The translations under genes were made by a program, and so were the position numbers. From positions 1,054,001-1,118,000 of the forward strand of contig NZ_AP022568.1 in assembly GCF_010727605.1 (NCBI RefSeq): a stretch of 64,000 bases of DNA. The letters run 5' to 3'. The DNA comes from Mycobacterium simiae. Lineage in GTDB: Bacteria; Actinomycetota; Actinomycetes; Mycobacteriales; Mycobacteriaceae. Shown one piece after another: positions 50,143-59,008 of this stretch; within the stretch, counting starts at the first letter, position 1; each line of letters starts with the position of its first letter. Under the pieces are notes generated by a model. The model worked only from the letters and a program-made list of their open reading frames with translations, ran no database searches and was not told the DNA's origin.

Positions 50143-51438
50143 GTGCGGACGAGCATCTGGGCTCGGTGGATGGTGAGGTACGGTGCGCCGCGGGCGTTCT
50201 TGGCCGTGCAGGCTCGTCGCGGGCAGCCCCTGGCCCGGTTCCTGCTGGGCCGAGCCACCGACGACGAGATGTATCGCCTGGTCGAAGACATTCGAGCCCA
50301 AGGCCGCATGGTGCGGCGGCCGTTCGTGTGGGTGACCGCTGATCATCAGGTCTGCCGCTCGGTGTTACGCGATGACGCGTTCGGGGTCACTAACCTGGTG
50401 AATGCGCCACTCCCACAACCATTTCCGGCTTTGATGGATCGCACCGATCCGGGCTTGCCGAATCCGGTGGAACACCCCGCCATGGTGATGAGCGATCCGC
50501 CCGATCACACCCGGTATCGGCGGTTGTTCGCGCAAAGTTTCACGCCGCGCGCCATCGACAGGCTCAGTGCCCGCGTTTCGGAGATCACGGCCGAGTTGCT
50601 CGACCGTTTGGCGACCAACCCCCGGCCCGATCTGGTGGCCGACTTCGCGACCGAGCTCCCCGTCGCAGTCATCGCCGAGATCCTCGGGCTGCCAACCGAT
50701 GCGCGTCCACAGGTGCGCGACTGGGGGTACAGCCTGGCGCCGCTGCTGGATTTCGGGACTGGTTGGAAGACGTTTCGTCACGCCGTCGAGTGCCTCCGCG
50801 AGGTCGACCGCTACGCGGCCGAATTCATCGAACGAGCACGCACCGGCGACGCGGGCGACGATCCGTTTGGCCGCGTGGCCGCCGGCGATGAGCTAACCCA
50901 CCGCGAATTCGCAGCCAACGCAGCACTTTTGGTCGGCGCCGGGTTTGAGACGACGGTGAACCTGATCGGCAACGGCATTGTCTTGCTGTTGAACCATCCC
51001 GACCAGTTGGAATTGCTGCGCAACGACCCGGGGTTGTGGCCCGCGGCGATCGAGGAGATCCTGCGGTTCGAAAGTCCCGTGCAAATGCTGGTACGTACCG
51101 CGCGCCGTGACGTCGAAATCGCGGCCACGCAGATCCGAGCCGGATCGATGTTGGTGTTGTTGATCTGCGGCGCCAACCGCGACCCACGCGTCTTCACCGA
51201 TCCTGGGTGCTTCGACATCACCAGACCCAGCGCGCGCGAGCACCTGGCGTTCGGTTCCGGCATGCACGGCTGCCTGGGCGCGCCGCTGGCCCGAATCGAG
51301 GGCGCCATCGCCCTGCAAACGCTGTTCGAGCGGTTCCCCGACATGACGCTGCGCGGGCAGCCGGAGCGACTGGGCCTCGTCACCCTGCGCGGGTTCAAAC
51401 GTCTGCCCGTCGAATTGCGGGCCGGCCAGACCCGGTAG
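50143..51438 (+). CDS. Cytochrome P450
   Basis: This 431-aa P450 has the I-helix oxygen-binding motif VGAGFETTVNL, the K-helix EEILRFESP (ExxR), GANRDPRVF, and the heme loop LAFGSGMHGCLGAPLAR with the axial Cys. The N-terminus lacks a membrane anchor, so it is a soluble bacterial class I enzyme needing ferredoxin and reductase from elsewhere. It has some likeness to the mycobacterial CYP140 group, which I cannot confirm. The substrate is unknown. GTG 50143 gives a normal N-terminus (MRTSIWARWMVRYG). Confidence 0.92.
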   Translation: MRTSIWARWMVRYGAPRAFLAVQARRGQPLARFLLGRATDDEMYRLVEDIRAQGRMVRRPFVWVTADHQVCRSVLRDDAFGVTNLVNAPLPQPFPALMDRTDPGLPNPVEHPAMVMSDPPDHTRYRRLFAQSFTPRAIDRLSARVSEITAELLDRLATNPRPDLVADFATELPVAVIAEILGLPTDARPQVRDWGYSLAPLLDFGTGWKTFRHAVECLREVDRYAAEFIERARTGDAGDDPFGRVAAGDELTHREFAANAALLVGAGFETTVNLIGNGIVLLLNHPDQLELLRNDPGLWPAAIEEILRFESPVQMLVRTARRDVEIAATQIRAGSMLVLLICGANRDPRVFTDPGCFDITRPSAREHLAFGSGMHGCLGAPLARIEGAIALQTLFERFPDMTLRGQPERLGLVTLRGFKRLPVELRAGQTR

Positions 51439-51450
51439 GGCGGCCTCGGC

Positions 51451-51792
51451 CTAAACAGCTCCCGGCGCCGACGGGGCGCCTGGTTCCCCTTCATGCTGCG
51501 GGCAGTAGGCGTCCTCCGCGATCGCGGTGAACTGGGCTGCCGCGTCCGCCTTGAACGCCGGATTGCTCTCCGACACGGTCTTGATCACCTCACTCTCGGA
51601 CATCCCCTGGTCCATGAGTGCGCATTCCCTCTTGCCGACGCTGATCGCGGCGCTCGGGGTCGGATACGTGATGCCGGCTTTGTTCAGCGCGGTCAGAAAC
51701 TTCGAATCCGGACCCGGGTCCGCCTGGGCCGGCACGGCCACGGCGATTACGGCAGCAAGGTTGACAAGCATTACAAGGATTCCCCGCATCAC
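51451..51792 (-). CDS. Secreted DUF732 protein
   Basis: This 113-aa protein has a Sec signal peptide (MMRGILVMLVNLAAVIAVAV, cleavage after AQA) and a mature DUF732 domain: DSKFLTALNKAGITYPTPSAAI with Cys in GKRECALMDQGMS and AYCPQH. It is about the minimal length of the family and paralogous to the DUF732 domain at 48113. Exported; role unknown. Convergent with the P450 gene (12 bp apart). Confidence 0.88.
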   Translation of the reverse strand: MMRGILVMLVNLAAVIAVAVPAQADPGPDSKFLTALNKAGITYPTPSAAISVGKRECALMDQGMSESEVIKTVSESNPAFKADAAAQFTAIAEDAYCPQHEGEPGAPSAPGAV

Positions 51793-51928
51793 CCCATCGT
51801 CCTACGCGGCTGCAGTGCTGTCCTGTCGAGCAAACGCATTCGCCGAGGGTTCTTGGGATCGGTAGTCGCTCCGGCTCGATGTACTGGGCGCTATCGCAAC
51901 CGGCGGCAGGACATGAAAGGAGCCAGCC

Positions 51929-52756
51929 ATCAGTACGAACAGTGCTACCCCGATCCCTTCCCCGTCGGAAAACCGCCGGGCAGCACGGATGACGGGCCTC
52001 TACGGGCTCAAGCCGTGGTTCAGCGCGCGGTTGACGCCGATCGTTGACGCGGCGGTGGCTCGGCGGATCTCCCCGGACGTCTTCACTGCCGCCGGCGTCA
52101 TGGCCGCGGCGGCAGCCGCGGTCACCGTCGCGTTCGGCTGGTGGCCGCTGGCCGCGGTGTTCATGGTGCTACGGCTGGCCGGAGCCAACCTCGATGGCGC
52201 GGTGGCCCGCGCCCGCGGGGTGAGCCGGCCGTGGGGATTCGTCGTCAACGAAATCGGCGACCGCACCGCGGATCTGCTCGCTTTCGCCGGGTTAGCGGTG
52301 TGGGCGGCACGGCAATCCGGTGCCGGGCTGCACTGGCTGTCCTGGCCAGTGTTTCAGGTGCTCGTCGCGGCTCTTGCCGCGACACTTCCGACCTTCGCGT
52401 CGCTGGCGGCGGCGGCGGCCGGTGCCACGCGCCGCAACGGCGGCCCCCTCGGCAAGACCGAACGCTGCCTCTTCGTCGTGCTAGCGACGGCGGTTCCGGT
52501 GCTCATGCCCGTGCTGCTAGCGCAGCTGGTGAACGGTTCGATCCTCACCACGGTGTTGCGGCTGCGGGCAGCACACCGCGAGGTGAAGGAACGCGCCGCG
52601 CAGTCCCAGCGCGTCGTGCTCATGGAGCAACTCGACGCGGCGACGCAGCCGTTCAACACCGTCACCCAGCCGCTGAACATCGCCACGCGCCCGCTCGACA
52701 TCGTCACGCAGCCGCTCAACATCGCCACCCGTCCCCTCGCGGCGGCAGCGGCATGA
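51929..52756 (+). CDS. CDP-alcohol phosphatidyltransferase-like membrane protein (possible ATC start)
   Basis: This integral membrane enzyme of the CDP-OH-P fold carries NLDGAVARARGVSRPWG followed by NEIGDRTAD. That is the family motif in slightly degenerate form: the first Asp is missing and the third is Asn, so metal binding may be altered. The annotated ATG at 51989 gives 255 aa with no ribosome site. Twenty codons upstream, AAAGGAG sits 6 nt before an in-frame ATC (51929) followed by AGT ACG AAC, so an ATC start giving 275 aa is plausible. The C-terminal 37 residues are heptads (TQPLNIA, TRPLDIV). It heads a four-gene operon with ATGA overlap to plsC and likely makes a phospholipid. Confidence 0.75.
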   Translation: MSTNSATPIPSPSENRRAARMTGLYGLKPWFSARLTPIVDAAVARRISPDVFTAAGVMAAAAAAVTVAFGWWPLAAVFMVLRLAGANLDGAVARARGVSRPWGFVVNEIGDRTADLLAFAGLAVWAARQSGAGLHWLSWPVFQVLVAALAATLPTFASLAAAAAGATRRNGGPLGKTERCLFVVLATAVPVLMPVLLAQLVNGSILTTVLRLRAAHREVKERAAQSQRVVLMEQLDAATQPFNTVTQPLNIATRPLDIVTQPLNIATRPLAAAAA

Positions 52757-53388
52757 CCGAGAACCGGCTGCCCAGCCTGCTTCGGCACTGGCTCTGGCGA
52801 ATCGTGTGCGCCGCCTCCGGCGGATTGACTGTGGACCGACCCTCGCAGACCCCGGGCGGTTGCGTGGTCGTGGCCAACCACAGCTCGCATGCCGACACCG
52901 CGGTGCTACTCGCCGCGCTGCCACCGAAGGCCAGGCCGGTGTTCGGGGCGGCGGCCGACTACTGGTTCGACGTACCCGTGCGGCGGTTGATCGCGACGTC
53001 GCTCGCCGGGATCCTGCCGATCCGGCGGTCCGGTGATGGCAACTACGCCGCACTGCTCGCGGCGGCCGGACCCGCCCTCAAGGCCGGCCGCATCGTCGTC
53101 ATATACCCCGAGGGCACCCGGTCGACCGACGGCCGTGTCGGCGAGTTCCGATCCGGTGCGCTAAGACTGGCCCGCGACTGCGGCGTGCCGATCCTGCCCG
53201 TCGCGATTTCGGGTACCTCCGCCGTACTGCCCAAGGACGGCGGCTACTCCCCCGGTCCAATGCGTGTGCGCATCGGTGCCTCGCTCGACCCGCACGCCGT
53301 ATCCGCAGCCCAGTTGCGGGCACACGTGCTGGCCTTGCGCGAAGACCTCGGCACCGACCCCGCCGACCGCTATGCGCTGGCGTCGTGA
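52753..53388 (+). CDS. 1-acyl-sn-glycerol-3-phosphate acyltransferase (PlsC-like)
   Basis: This 211-aa enzyme acylates lysophosphatidate. Motif I NHSSHADT (HxxxxD), motif II region LPIRRSG, motif III YPEGTRSTDG and motif IV ILPVAISGT are all present. It is shorter than many PlsC enzymes and has a single N-terminal hydrophobic helix. The ATG overlaps the preceding stop (ATGA), tying it to the CDP-alcohol enzyme; CdsA starts 15 bp after it. Together they would make phosphatidate, CDP-diacylglycerol and a phospholipid. Confidence 0.9.
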   Translation: MTENRLPSLLRHWLWRIVCAASGGLTVDRPSQTPGGCVVVANHSSHADTAVLLAALPPKARPVFGAAADYWFDVPVRRLIATSLAGILPIRRSGDGNYAALLAAAGPALKAGRIVVIYPEGTRSTDGRVGEFRSGALRLARDCGVPILPVAISGTSAVLPKDGGYSPGPMRVRIGASLDPHAVSAAQLRAHVLALREDLGTDPADRYALAS

Positions 53389-53403
53389 ATCGGGTCGGCT
53401 GAC

Positions 53404-54312
53404 ATGACGATCGTCGACGGCTATCTGGCCTTTCTGCACCGCGATCGGCGGATGGCGCTCAACATCGACCTCGGTCCGCTGCACCTCCACCTGCACTCCC
53501 GGGCCGTGTTCCTCATGTGGGTCACGCTGGCAATCCTGGCCCTCGCCGGTCTCGTCGTCCTCGCCGCGCGCAGGCAGGAGCTGATCGAAAAGTGGCGTAC
53601 GTGGGCGCTCATCGCCCCCACGGTCGGCATCCCGGTCTGGATCGGCCCTGGCACGACCGCCGTGCTGGCGGCGGCACTCGCCGTCGTCGCGGCCACCGAA
53701 TACGCGCGACTGGTCGGGCTGGGACGCCGGGACACCTACCTGCTCGGGGCACTGGCCGTGCTGTACCCGGCAGCAGCCTGGTTGCGGCCGTCGTTGCTGC
53801 AGCTGGCGCCCGCCGTCGTGCTGCTGTGCGCGGTGCCGTCGGTGCTGAGCGGCGACGTCGCGCACGGCGCCAAACGCACCGTATTCACCGGCTTCGGATC
53901 TGTGTGGATCTGTTGGTCTCTGTCCCACCTGGTCATGCTGTGGCCGGACAGCTATCTGCTGTGCTTTGCCATCGCGGCCACCGACGTCGCGGCCTGGTGT
54001 GGCGGAAAAGGTTTGCGTCGCATGGCGTGGGCCCGCCGGCCGTTGTCGCCGTTGAGCCCGAACAAGACCGTCGGCGGGATGGTCGGGGCGATCATCGGGG
54101 CGTTCATCGTGCTCAGCCTGCTGGGCACCTTGTCGATCGGACTGCTGGTGGCCATCTCCTTCGGCGGTGTCTTCGGAGACCTGCTGGAGTCGATGGTGAA
54201 ACGGCAGGCTCAGGTCAAGGACGCCGGTTGTTGGCTACCGGGCTTCGGCGGCTTGCTCGACCGGATCGACTCGTTGCTGCTCGCCCTCCCACTCGCCTAT
54301 CTACTCGGATGA
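53404..54312 (+). CDS. Phosphatidate cytidylyltransferase (CdsA-like)
   Basis: This 302-aa membrane enzyme with about eight helices converts phosphatidate and CTP to CDP-diacylglycerol. The CDS signature SxxKRxxxxKDxGxxxPGHGGxxDRxD appears as SMVKRQAQVKDAG then LPGFGGLLDRID, with Phe at the usual His. It also has LSPNKTVGGMVGA. The extra N-terminal ~30 residues before TM1 are unlike the house-keeping CdsA. A specialised second copy is likely, since a house-keeping cdsA would be expected elsewhere in the genome. Confidence 0.88.
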   Translation: MTIVDGYLAFLHRDRRMALNIDLGPLHLHLHSRAVFLMWVTLAILALAGLVVLAARRQELIEKWRTWALIAPTVGIPVWIGPGTTAVLAAALAVVAATEYARLVGLGRRDTYLLGALAVLYPAAAWLRPSLLQLAPAVVLLCAVPSVLSGDVAHGAKRTVFTGFGSVWICWSLSHLVMLWPDSYLLCFAIAATDVAAWCGGKGLRRMAWARRPLSPLSPNKTVGGMVGAIIGAFIVLSLLGTLSIGLLVAISFGGVFGDLLESMVKRQAQVKDAGCWLPGFGGLLDRIDSLLLALPLAYLLG

Positions 54313-56030
54313 AGACTCAGATGGATTTTTCGACAGCGCCCACGATCGTGGCGCGGATCCCCGCGACCGCCACTGCCGCCGGTCTGGAAGTCAATGACGT
54401 CACCCTGACCCGCGAGCGCGGTACCGTTGCGCTGGAACACATTTCATTCGCCGCGCGCCCCGGCACCTTGACGGCGATCATCGGACCGTCGGGTGCGGGG
54501 AAGTCCACGCTCGCAGCGGTGATCGCCGGTGTTACGCGCCCGACCGGCGGTGGGGTGAGCCTGGACGGGCGCGATCTTTACGCGGAGGATGCGTCGTTGC
54601 GCGATCGGATCGGGCTGGTGCCCCAGGACGATGTCGTGCACGGTCAACTGACCGTCCACCAGGCGCTGGGTTTCGCCGCCGAGCTGCGGATGCCGGGCGG
54701 CACCTCCGCTGACAACCGCCGCCAAATGATCGGGGCGGTGCTTGAGGAGCTCGAGTTGACGGCGCACGCGACGACCCGGATCGAGAAGTTGTCGGGCGGC
54801 CAACGTAAACGGGTGTCGGTTGCCCTGGAGTTGTTGACCAGCCCGTCGCTGCTTGTTCTGGACGAGCCGACCACGGGGCTGGATCCCGCGCTGGACCGGG
54901 CGGTGATGACGATGTTGCGCCGGCTCGCCGATGCGGGTCGGGTGATCGTGGTCGTGACGCATTCGCTGACATTTCTCGATGTGTGCGACCAGGTATTGCT
55001 GCTCGCGCCCGGCGGCAAGACCGCATTCTGTGGCCGGCCGGACCGGCTGCCGTCGGCAATCGGTGCCGACGACTGGGCCGACATCTTTAACATCGTCTGC
55101 GCCGATCCCGACGGCGTCGCGCGACGGTGCGGCGAAAGGGCCTGGGCGCCAGGCGAAGATACGGTGGCTCAGCTCACCGGCGATCTGCCTTCGGGGCCCA
55201 GTGACCCGGCCCCGGTCCGGTTGGCCAGCCAATGGTCGACGATCGCGCGTCGACAGGTCCGGCTGCTGCTGGCCAATCGCGGTTACTTTGTTTTTCTGGC
55301 GGTGTTGCCGTTCATCGTCGGTCTGCTTCCGCTGACGGTGGCGGGTCATGCCGGTCTCGGTCATCCGTCGCCGGACGGTTCCGCACCGTTCGAGGCCAAG
55401 CACGTCATCGCGTTGACGAGCTTCGCCGCAATTCTCATGGGCGTTACGCTCACCGCGCGCGATCTCGTCGGCGAACGTGCGATCTTCCGCCGGGAGCAAG
55501 CGGCGGGATTGTCGGCCTTGTCGTATGTGTTGGCCAAGATCGTGGTGTTCGGCGGCGTCGCGGTGATCCAGTCAACGATCCTGGTACTGGTCGTCACCGC
55601 ACCCGGAATCGGCAAACCGGCTCCGTCGGGCGCCGCATTGCTGGGCTGGCCGATGGCGGAGCTGTTTGTCGGCGTGGCGGCGACATCTGTGGCGGCGGCC
55701 GTTCTGGGACTTGCGATCTCAGCAGTGGCGCGGACCAGTGATCAGGTCATCGTGTTGCTGGCGATGACGCTGATGGCACAGCTGGTGCTCGCCGGCGGAT
55801 TCATCCCGGTGACCAACCGGCCGCTGTTCGAGACTCTGGCTTGGTTCACCGTCGGGCGATGGGGTTTCGCCGCCACCGCGTCGACGGCAGACCTGCCTCA
55901 TCTGGTCGCTGGAATCGCCAACGACCCGCATTGGGTGCACGCCGCCTCGGCGTGGTCGTTCGATATGACGATGCTGGGAGTGCTGGGCGTCGTGTTCGCC
56001 GGTTTCACGTGGTGGCGGATGCGGTCATAG
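54309..56030 (+). CDS. ABC transporter, fused ATPase and ABC-2 permease
   Basis: This 573-aa half-transporter has the ATPase first: Walker A GPSGAGKST near residue 60, signature LSGGQRKR, Walker B LLVLDEPTTGLD and the H-loop VVTHS. An ABC-2 permease with six helices occupies about residues 320-573. The layout is ABCG-like, as in Rv1747 but without the FHA domain. The start overlaps the CdsA stop (ATGA), so it is the fourth gene of the operon, and export of the lipid made by the three preceding enzymes is the natural inference. Confidence 0.9.
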   Translation: MKTQMDFSTAPTIVARIPATATAAGLEVNDVTLTRERGTVALEHISFAARPGTLTAIIGPSGAGKSTLAAVIAGVTRPTGGGVSLDGRDLYAEDASLRDRIGLVPQDDVVHGQLTVHQALGFAAELRMPGGTSADNRRQMIGAVLEELELTAHATTRIEKLSGGQRKRVSVALELLTSPSLLVLDEPTTGLDPALDRAVMTMLRRLADAGRVIVVVTHSLTFLDVCDQVLLLAPGGKTAFCGRPDRLPSAIGADDWADIFNIVCADPDGVARRCGERAWAPGEDTVAQLTGDLPSGPSDPAPVRLASQWSTIARRQVRLLLANRGYFVFLAVLPFIVGLLPLTVAGHAGLGHPSPDGSAPFEAKHVIALTSFAAILMGVTLTARDLVGERAIFRREQAAGLSALSYVLAKIVVFGGVAVIQSTILVLVVTAPGIGKPAPSGAALLGWPMAELFVGVAATSVAAAVLGLAISAVARTSDQVIVLLAMTLMAQLVLAGGFIPVTNRPLFETLAWFTVGRWGFAATASTADLPHLVAGIANDPHWVHAASAWSFDMTMLGVLGVVFAGFTWWRMRS

Positions 56031-56061
56031 GCGCAGCCGCACGCAGTCCGAGCGTGGCGCG

Positions 56062-56883
56062 TCATGCCTTCACGAAGCAGTACATGCGGTAGTCGGTCGA
56101 GCCGCCGGGCCGCATGTCCTGGAAGACCTTCCAGATGAGCACATAACCGCGGACCAACAGCCACTTGCGCAGGAAAGCCGGGACCAAACGGTCGATTACG
56201 CGGACCCACCATTGCGAGTTCTTCTCCATCCCGCGCATAACGTCATCGTTGATGTTCCGATGGGCCAGCATTGTCATCGCGGCCTCGGTCAATTGTTTCT
56301 CCCACCCGGCAACGGTGTCGGAGAACCGGAAATCGGCGTACAGGAAGTGGCCTCCCGGACGCAATACGCGCGCCACCTCATCAAAAAAACGCGGAAAGTC
56401 GTGGTAAAGGTGAGACGACTCAATATTGATCACCGCGTCGAAGGAGTGGTCGGGGAAGGGCAAATCCTCTGCATCGCCTTTGACGAATTCCAGCCCGGAT
56501 ATGTGGTGCCTCTTCTGGCAGAAGGCGATGCCGGTCGCGTTCAGGTCCAGTCCCGTGTACGACGCCGGGCGCACCGTGCGCGCGAGGTAGGACGCGCCGC
56601 CGCCGTGGCCGCAACCAACCTCCAGCACACTCTTGCCGGCCAGATCGACCTGGGTCGCCGTGCGGTGATAGAGCTGGATGAAATAGCGGTCCCGCTCGTC
56701 GTCGGCGGATAGCGGCACCGCCATCGGCGGATCCTCCTCATACCCGTAATTGAGGAAGAGCACATCGTCCTTACGGAGCCGACGGGTCAGGTACGGATAG
56801 AAGTTTTGGTAGATGAACTGCAGGAATTTCGCTTGCAGTGTGGTCAGCAGCGACGGGTGAAATTCGCGGGCTCCGACTCCCAT
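56062..56883 (-). CDS. SAM-dependent methyltransferase (Rv2952/GPL O-methyltransferase-like)
   Basis: This 273-aa class I methyltransferase has motif I VLEVGCGHGGGASYL, motif II region FVKGDAEDLPFPDHSFD and the post-motif RVLRPGGHFLYADFR. The stretches NYGYEEDPPM, LYHRTATQVDL and the ending YRMYCF match the mycobacterial lipid O-methyltransferases of the phthiotriol (Rv2952) and glycopeptidolipid type. It would methylate a hydroxyl on a complex lipid; the substrate is unknown. Convergent with the lipid operon, 31 bp from its end. Confidence 0.85.
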   Translation of the reverse strand: MGVGAREFHPSLLTTLQAKFLQFIYQNFYPYLTRRLRKDDVLFLNYGYEEDPPMAVPLSADDERDRYFIQLYHRTATQVDLAGKSVLEVGCGHGGGASYLARTVRPASYTGLDLNATGIAFCQKRHHISGLEFVKGDAEDLPFPDHSFDAVINIESSHLYHDFPRFFDEVARVLRPGGHFLYADFRFSDTVAGWEKQLTEAAMTMLAHRNINDDVMRGMEKNSQWWVRVIDRLVPAFLRKWLLVRGYVLIWKVFQDMRPGGSTDYRMYCFVKA

Positions 56884-56983
56884 GCGCGGAGTGTAATGCG
56901 CATGTTCGCCAGGGGGACAGAATTCGCAAAATTAGCGAATACGCTGACAAGTCGTACGGGTTCACCGAACCCGGCGGCACATT

Positions 56984-57814
56984 TCAGCGGTACTTATCCA
57001 CCTTCGCGGCGTATTCATCGAGCAACCGCAGCGATTCGTCTAGCGGCTTGGTCGGCAACAACAGCGCCAATTGATGGAAACCCAATTCCTTTGCGCTATC
57101 CCAATATTCGGGATCGGCCGGTGTGCCGAACATTGCCAGCGGTACATCGCGTCCCGCGCTGCCTTCGCGCAACTGCTCGATACGTCGCGCCAGATGCTCG
57201 AGCGGCAGGGGGTTGGAGATCCAGCCGGCCTCGTGGCGAATCACCCGCTTGACCGTGGCATCCGAGTCGCCGCCGATGAAGATCGGCGGATGCGGTTTCT
57301 GTACCGGCTTGGGCCGGCTATAGGCGGGATCGAAATCGACGAATTTGCCGTGGTACTCGGCGGGTTCGGTGGTCCAGAGCGCCTTGATCGCCTCGATGCG
57401 CTCGTCGAGCAGTTTGCCGCGTGTCTTCGGGTCGGTGCCGTGATTTCGTAACTCTTCGATGTTCCAGCCGGCGCCGACGCCGAAGACGAATCGGCCGCCG
57501 GAGATCAGATCGATGCTGGCCGCTTCCTTCGCCGTGATGATCGGATCGCGCTCGATCAGCAGGGCGATGCCGGTGAACAACTCGATGGAAGTGGTCACCG
57601 CCGCCGCGGCGGCCAACGTGACGAACGGATCGAGCGTCCGATAGTAGATGGAGGGCAGCTCCCCGCCACGGGGGTAGGGCGATTCTCTGCTCGCCGGAAT
57701 ATGGGTGTGTTCGGCGATGACCAGCGAGGCGAAGCCGCGCTCTTCGATTGCCCGGGCCAGCGAGACCGTGTCGATGGTGTCGTCGTTGACGAACGTCGAG
57801 ATTCCGAACTTCAT
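56984..57814 (-). CDS. LLM-class F420-dependent oxidoreductase
   Basis: This 276-aa TIM-barrel protein starts MKFGISTFV and has EERGFASLVIAEHTHIP, VTLAAAAAVTTSIELFTGI and GRFVFGVGAGWNIEELRNHG, the run of luciferase-like monooxygenase proteins that bind F420 in mycobacteria. Further on comes PPIFIGGDSDATVKRV. The substrate cannot be told. ATG 57814 replaces the in-frame start at 57847 since the family begins with MKFGI. Single gene. Confidence 0.9.
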   Translation of the reverse strand: MKFGISTFVNDDTIDTVSLARAIEERGFASLVIAEHTHIPASRESPYPRGGELPSIYYRTLDPFVTLAAAAAVTTSIELFTGIALLIERDPIITAKEAASIDLISGGRFVFGVGAGWNIEELRNHGTDPKTRGKLLDERIEAIKALWTTEPAEYHGKFVDFDPAYSRPKPVQKPHPPIFIGGDSDATVKRVIRHEAGWISNPLPLEHLARRIEQLREGSAGRDVPLAMFGTPADPEYWDSAKELGFHQLALLLPTKPLDESLRLLDEYAAKVDKYR

Positions 57815-57928
57815 GCTGTTCCCTATCTTCGCCGGGTGAAGTGTCACTTAACGCGGACCAACGCCCGCAGACCCGACGCTAATCCCCCACGCCGCCGGCG
57901 GCCTCGGCTGTTGTCAGGGCAACCCCGC

Positions 57929-58117
57929 TCAAACCCTGCGAGCTGAACGTTCGCCGGTGCCCGCCTCCGAGCGACTCTGCGACGTGGCCGCTATGACCTC
58001 GGGTCCAGCTGGCGCGGCCGTCGACGTCGCTATCGACTTCGTCAGTTGGACGTCGCATTCGCTCAATAGCGGCTCGACAATCCGGCGCACTTTGGTCAGA
58101 AAGTCGATGCATATCAT
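57929..58117 (-). pseudogene. Decayed third copy of the immunity paralogue
   Basis: The start FLTKVRRIVEPLLSECDVQLT parallels FLAGVRAIVEPLLINLGFQLD of the intact gene at 59452, but similarity stops after some 28 codons and the rest is unrelated. It lies just after the last gene of the toxin cassette, in the same orientation. No gene is seen in 57815-57928. Confidence 0.6.
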
Positions 58118-58531
58118 TCAATCGTTTAGAGGTTCACGAATGTCCGGAAGTAAGGCGATGTCTTCCGGTTGGCCGCCGCGGAAAATTGCGGCGAGCTCGC
58201 GCACCCGCCTTTTCGCCCAGTCGACGCTGAATCGGCTCAAGACCTGAAACTCATACCGGAAGCGCTCGGAACGATCGCCAACCAATTTTGCAGCTTGGTC
58301 CGCCACCACGCCCTCGGTGTACCAGTACAGAATGTCGTCAAGGCTCCCCACCCGGTCAAATCCCAATTGGCCCCGCTCGAAGAAGGTGAAATGATAACAG
58401 CCGTCGTCGGCGACATAAATATTCAGACCGTCGCGCGTTCGAAGCCCGATTGGCATAGACCGAACCCCAAGGCTCTCCGACAGCCGATTGATCTCGGCTT
58501 GGACTTCCGAGGCGGACCGACAGCGGTGCAC
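58118..58531 (-). CDS. Imm61-like immunity protein
   Basis: This 137-aa protein has the order YHFTFFERGQLGFDRV, DDILYWYTEGV, a Phe/Arg-rich FRYEFQVLSRFSVDWAKRR and a C-terminal Glu-rich helix, which fits the Imm61 family of polymorphic-toxin immunity proteins. GTG 58531 overlaps the stop of the preceding immunity gene (TAGTG), supporting coupled translation; the open frame to 58600 is a shadow. It differs from the two paralogues before it, so it may counter another toxin or act as a second layer. Confidence 0.7.
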   Translation of the reverse strand: MHRCRSASEVQAEINRLSESLGVRSMPIGLRTRDGLNIYVADDGCYHFTFFERGQLGFDRVGSLDDILYWYTEGVVADQAAKLVGDRSERFRYEFQVLSRFSVDWAKRRVRELAAIFRGGQPEDIALLPDIREPLND

Positions 58532-58959
58532 TACTGCCCCCCGACCACCACGGCATGCGCCGAGTCGAAGTAACGAAGGATGCGCTCCTTCGTAATCCAT
58601 TCGAGCCAGTTCGACGTGGTTTCAAAATTTGCGCGTTCAGCACCAAGATCTTTCAGCAACTCTTCCAACGATACGGTAGGCCATGTTTCAAAATCGCTGA
58701 AATATCTCCACTTTCCCGAGTCATCGTAGGCGCCATGCTTGTTCGGTGCGTCGAGTGGGCCGATCATGGCGTTCACTTCACCCTCCCGGGACGAGTAATA
58801 GATCTGGATTTTGCAGTCGGCCCCTCGGTAGATCGCAACCGAGCCCATTCGCCCTCCCTCGTCAACACTTTCGTCGACGGTATCCAGGGTGAACCCCATG
58901 CCCGACAAGGCTGGCCCAACGATCGATTGGACGTCATCCGGGAAACTGACTTCCGCCAT
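58531..58959 (-). CDS. Immunity protein paralogue 2
   Basis: This 142-aa soluble protein is a paralogue of the gene at 59009-59452: both have VDExGRxGxVxxYRxADCKIQIY, SSRxGExNxMIxPL and a DxSGxWxYF/L stretch. It shares the toxin operon's orientation and starts 49 bp after its sister. No known domain beyond this; immunity to the adjacent toxin is inferred from place and duplication. Confidence 0.65.
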   Translation of the reverse strand: MAEVSFPDDVQSIVGPALSGMGFTLDTVDESVDEGGRMGSVAIYRGADCKIQIYYSSREGEVNAMIGPLDAPNKHGAYDDSGKWRYFSDFETWPTVSLEELLKDLGAERANFETTSNWLEWITKERILRYFDSAHAVVVGGQ

Positions 58960-59008
58960 CAGTCGCCTTCCTTATTTTCGTCGAGCAAAACAAAATTTAT
59001 GTGTTTCG

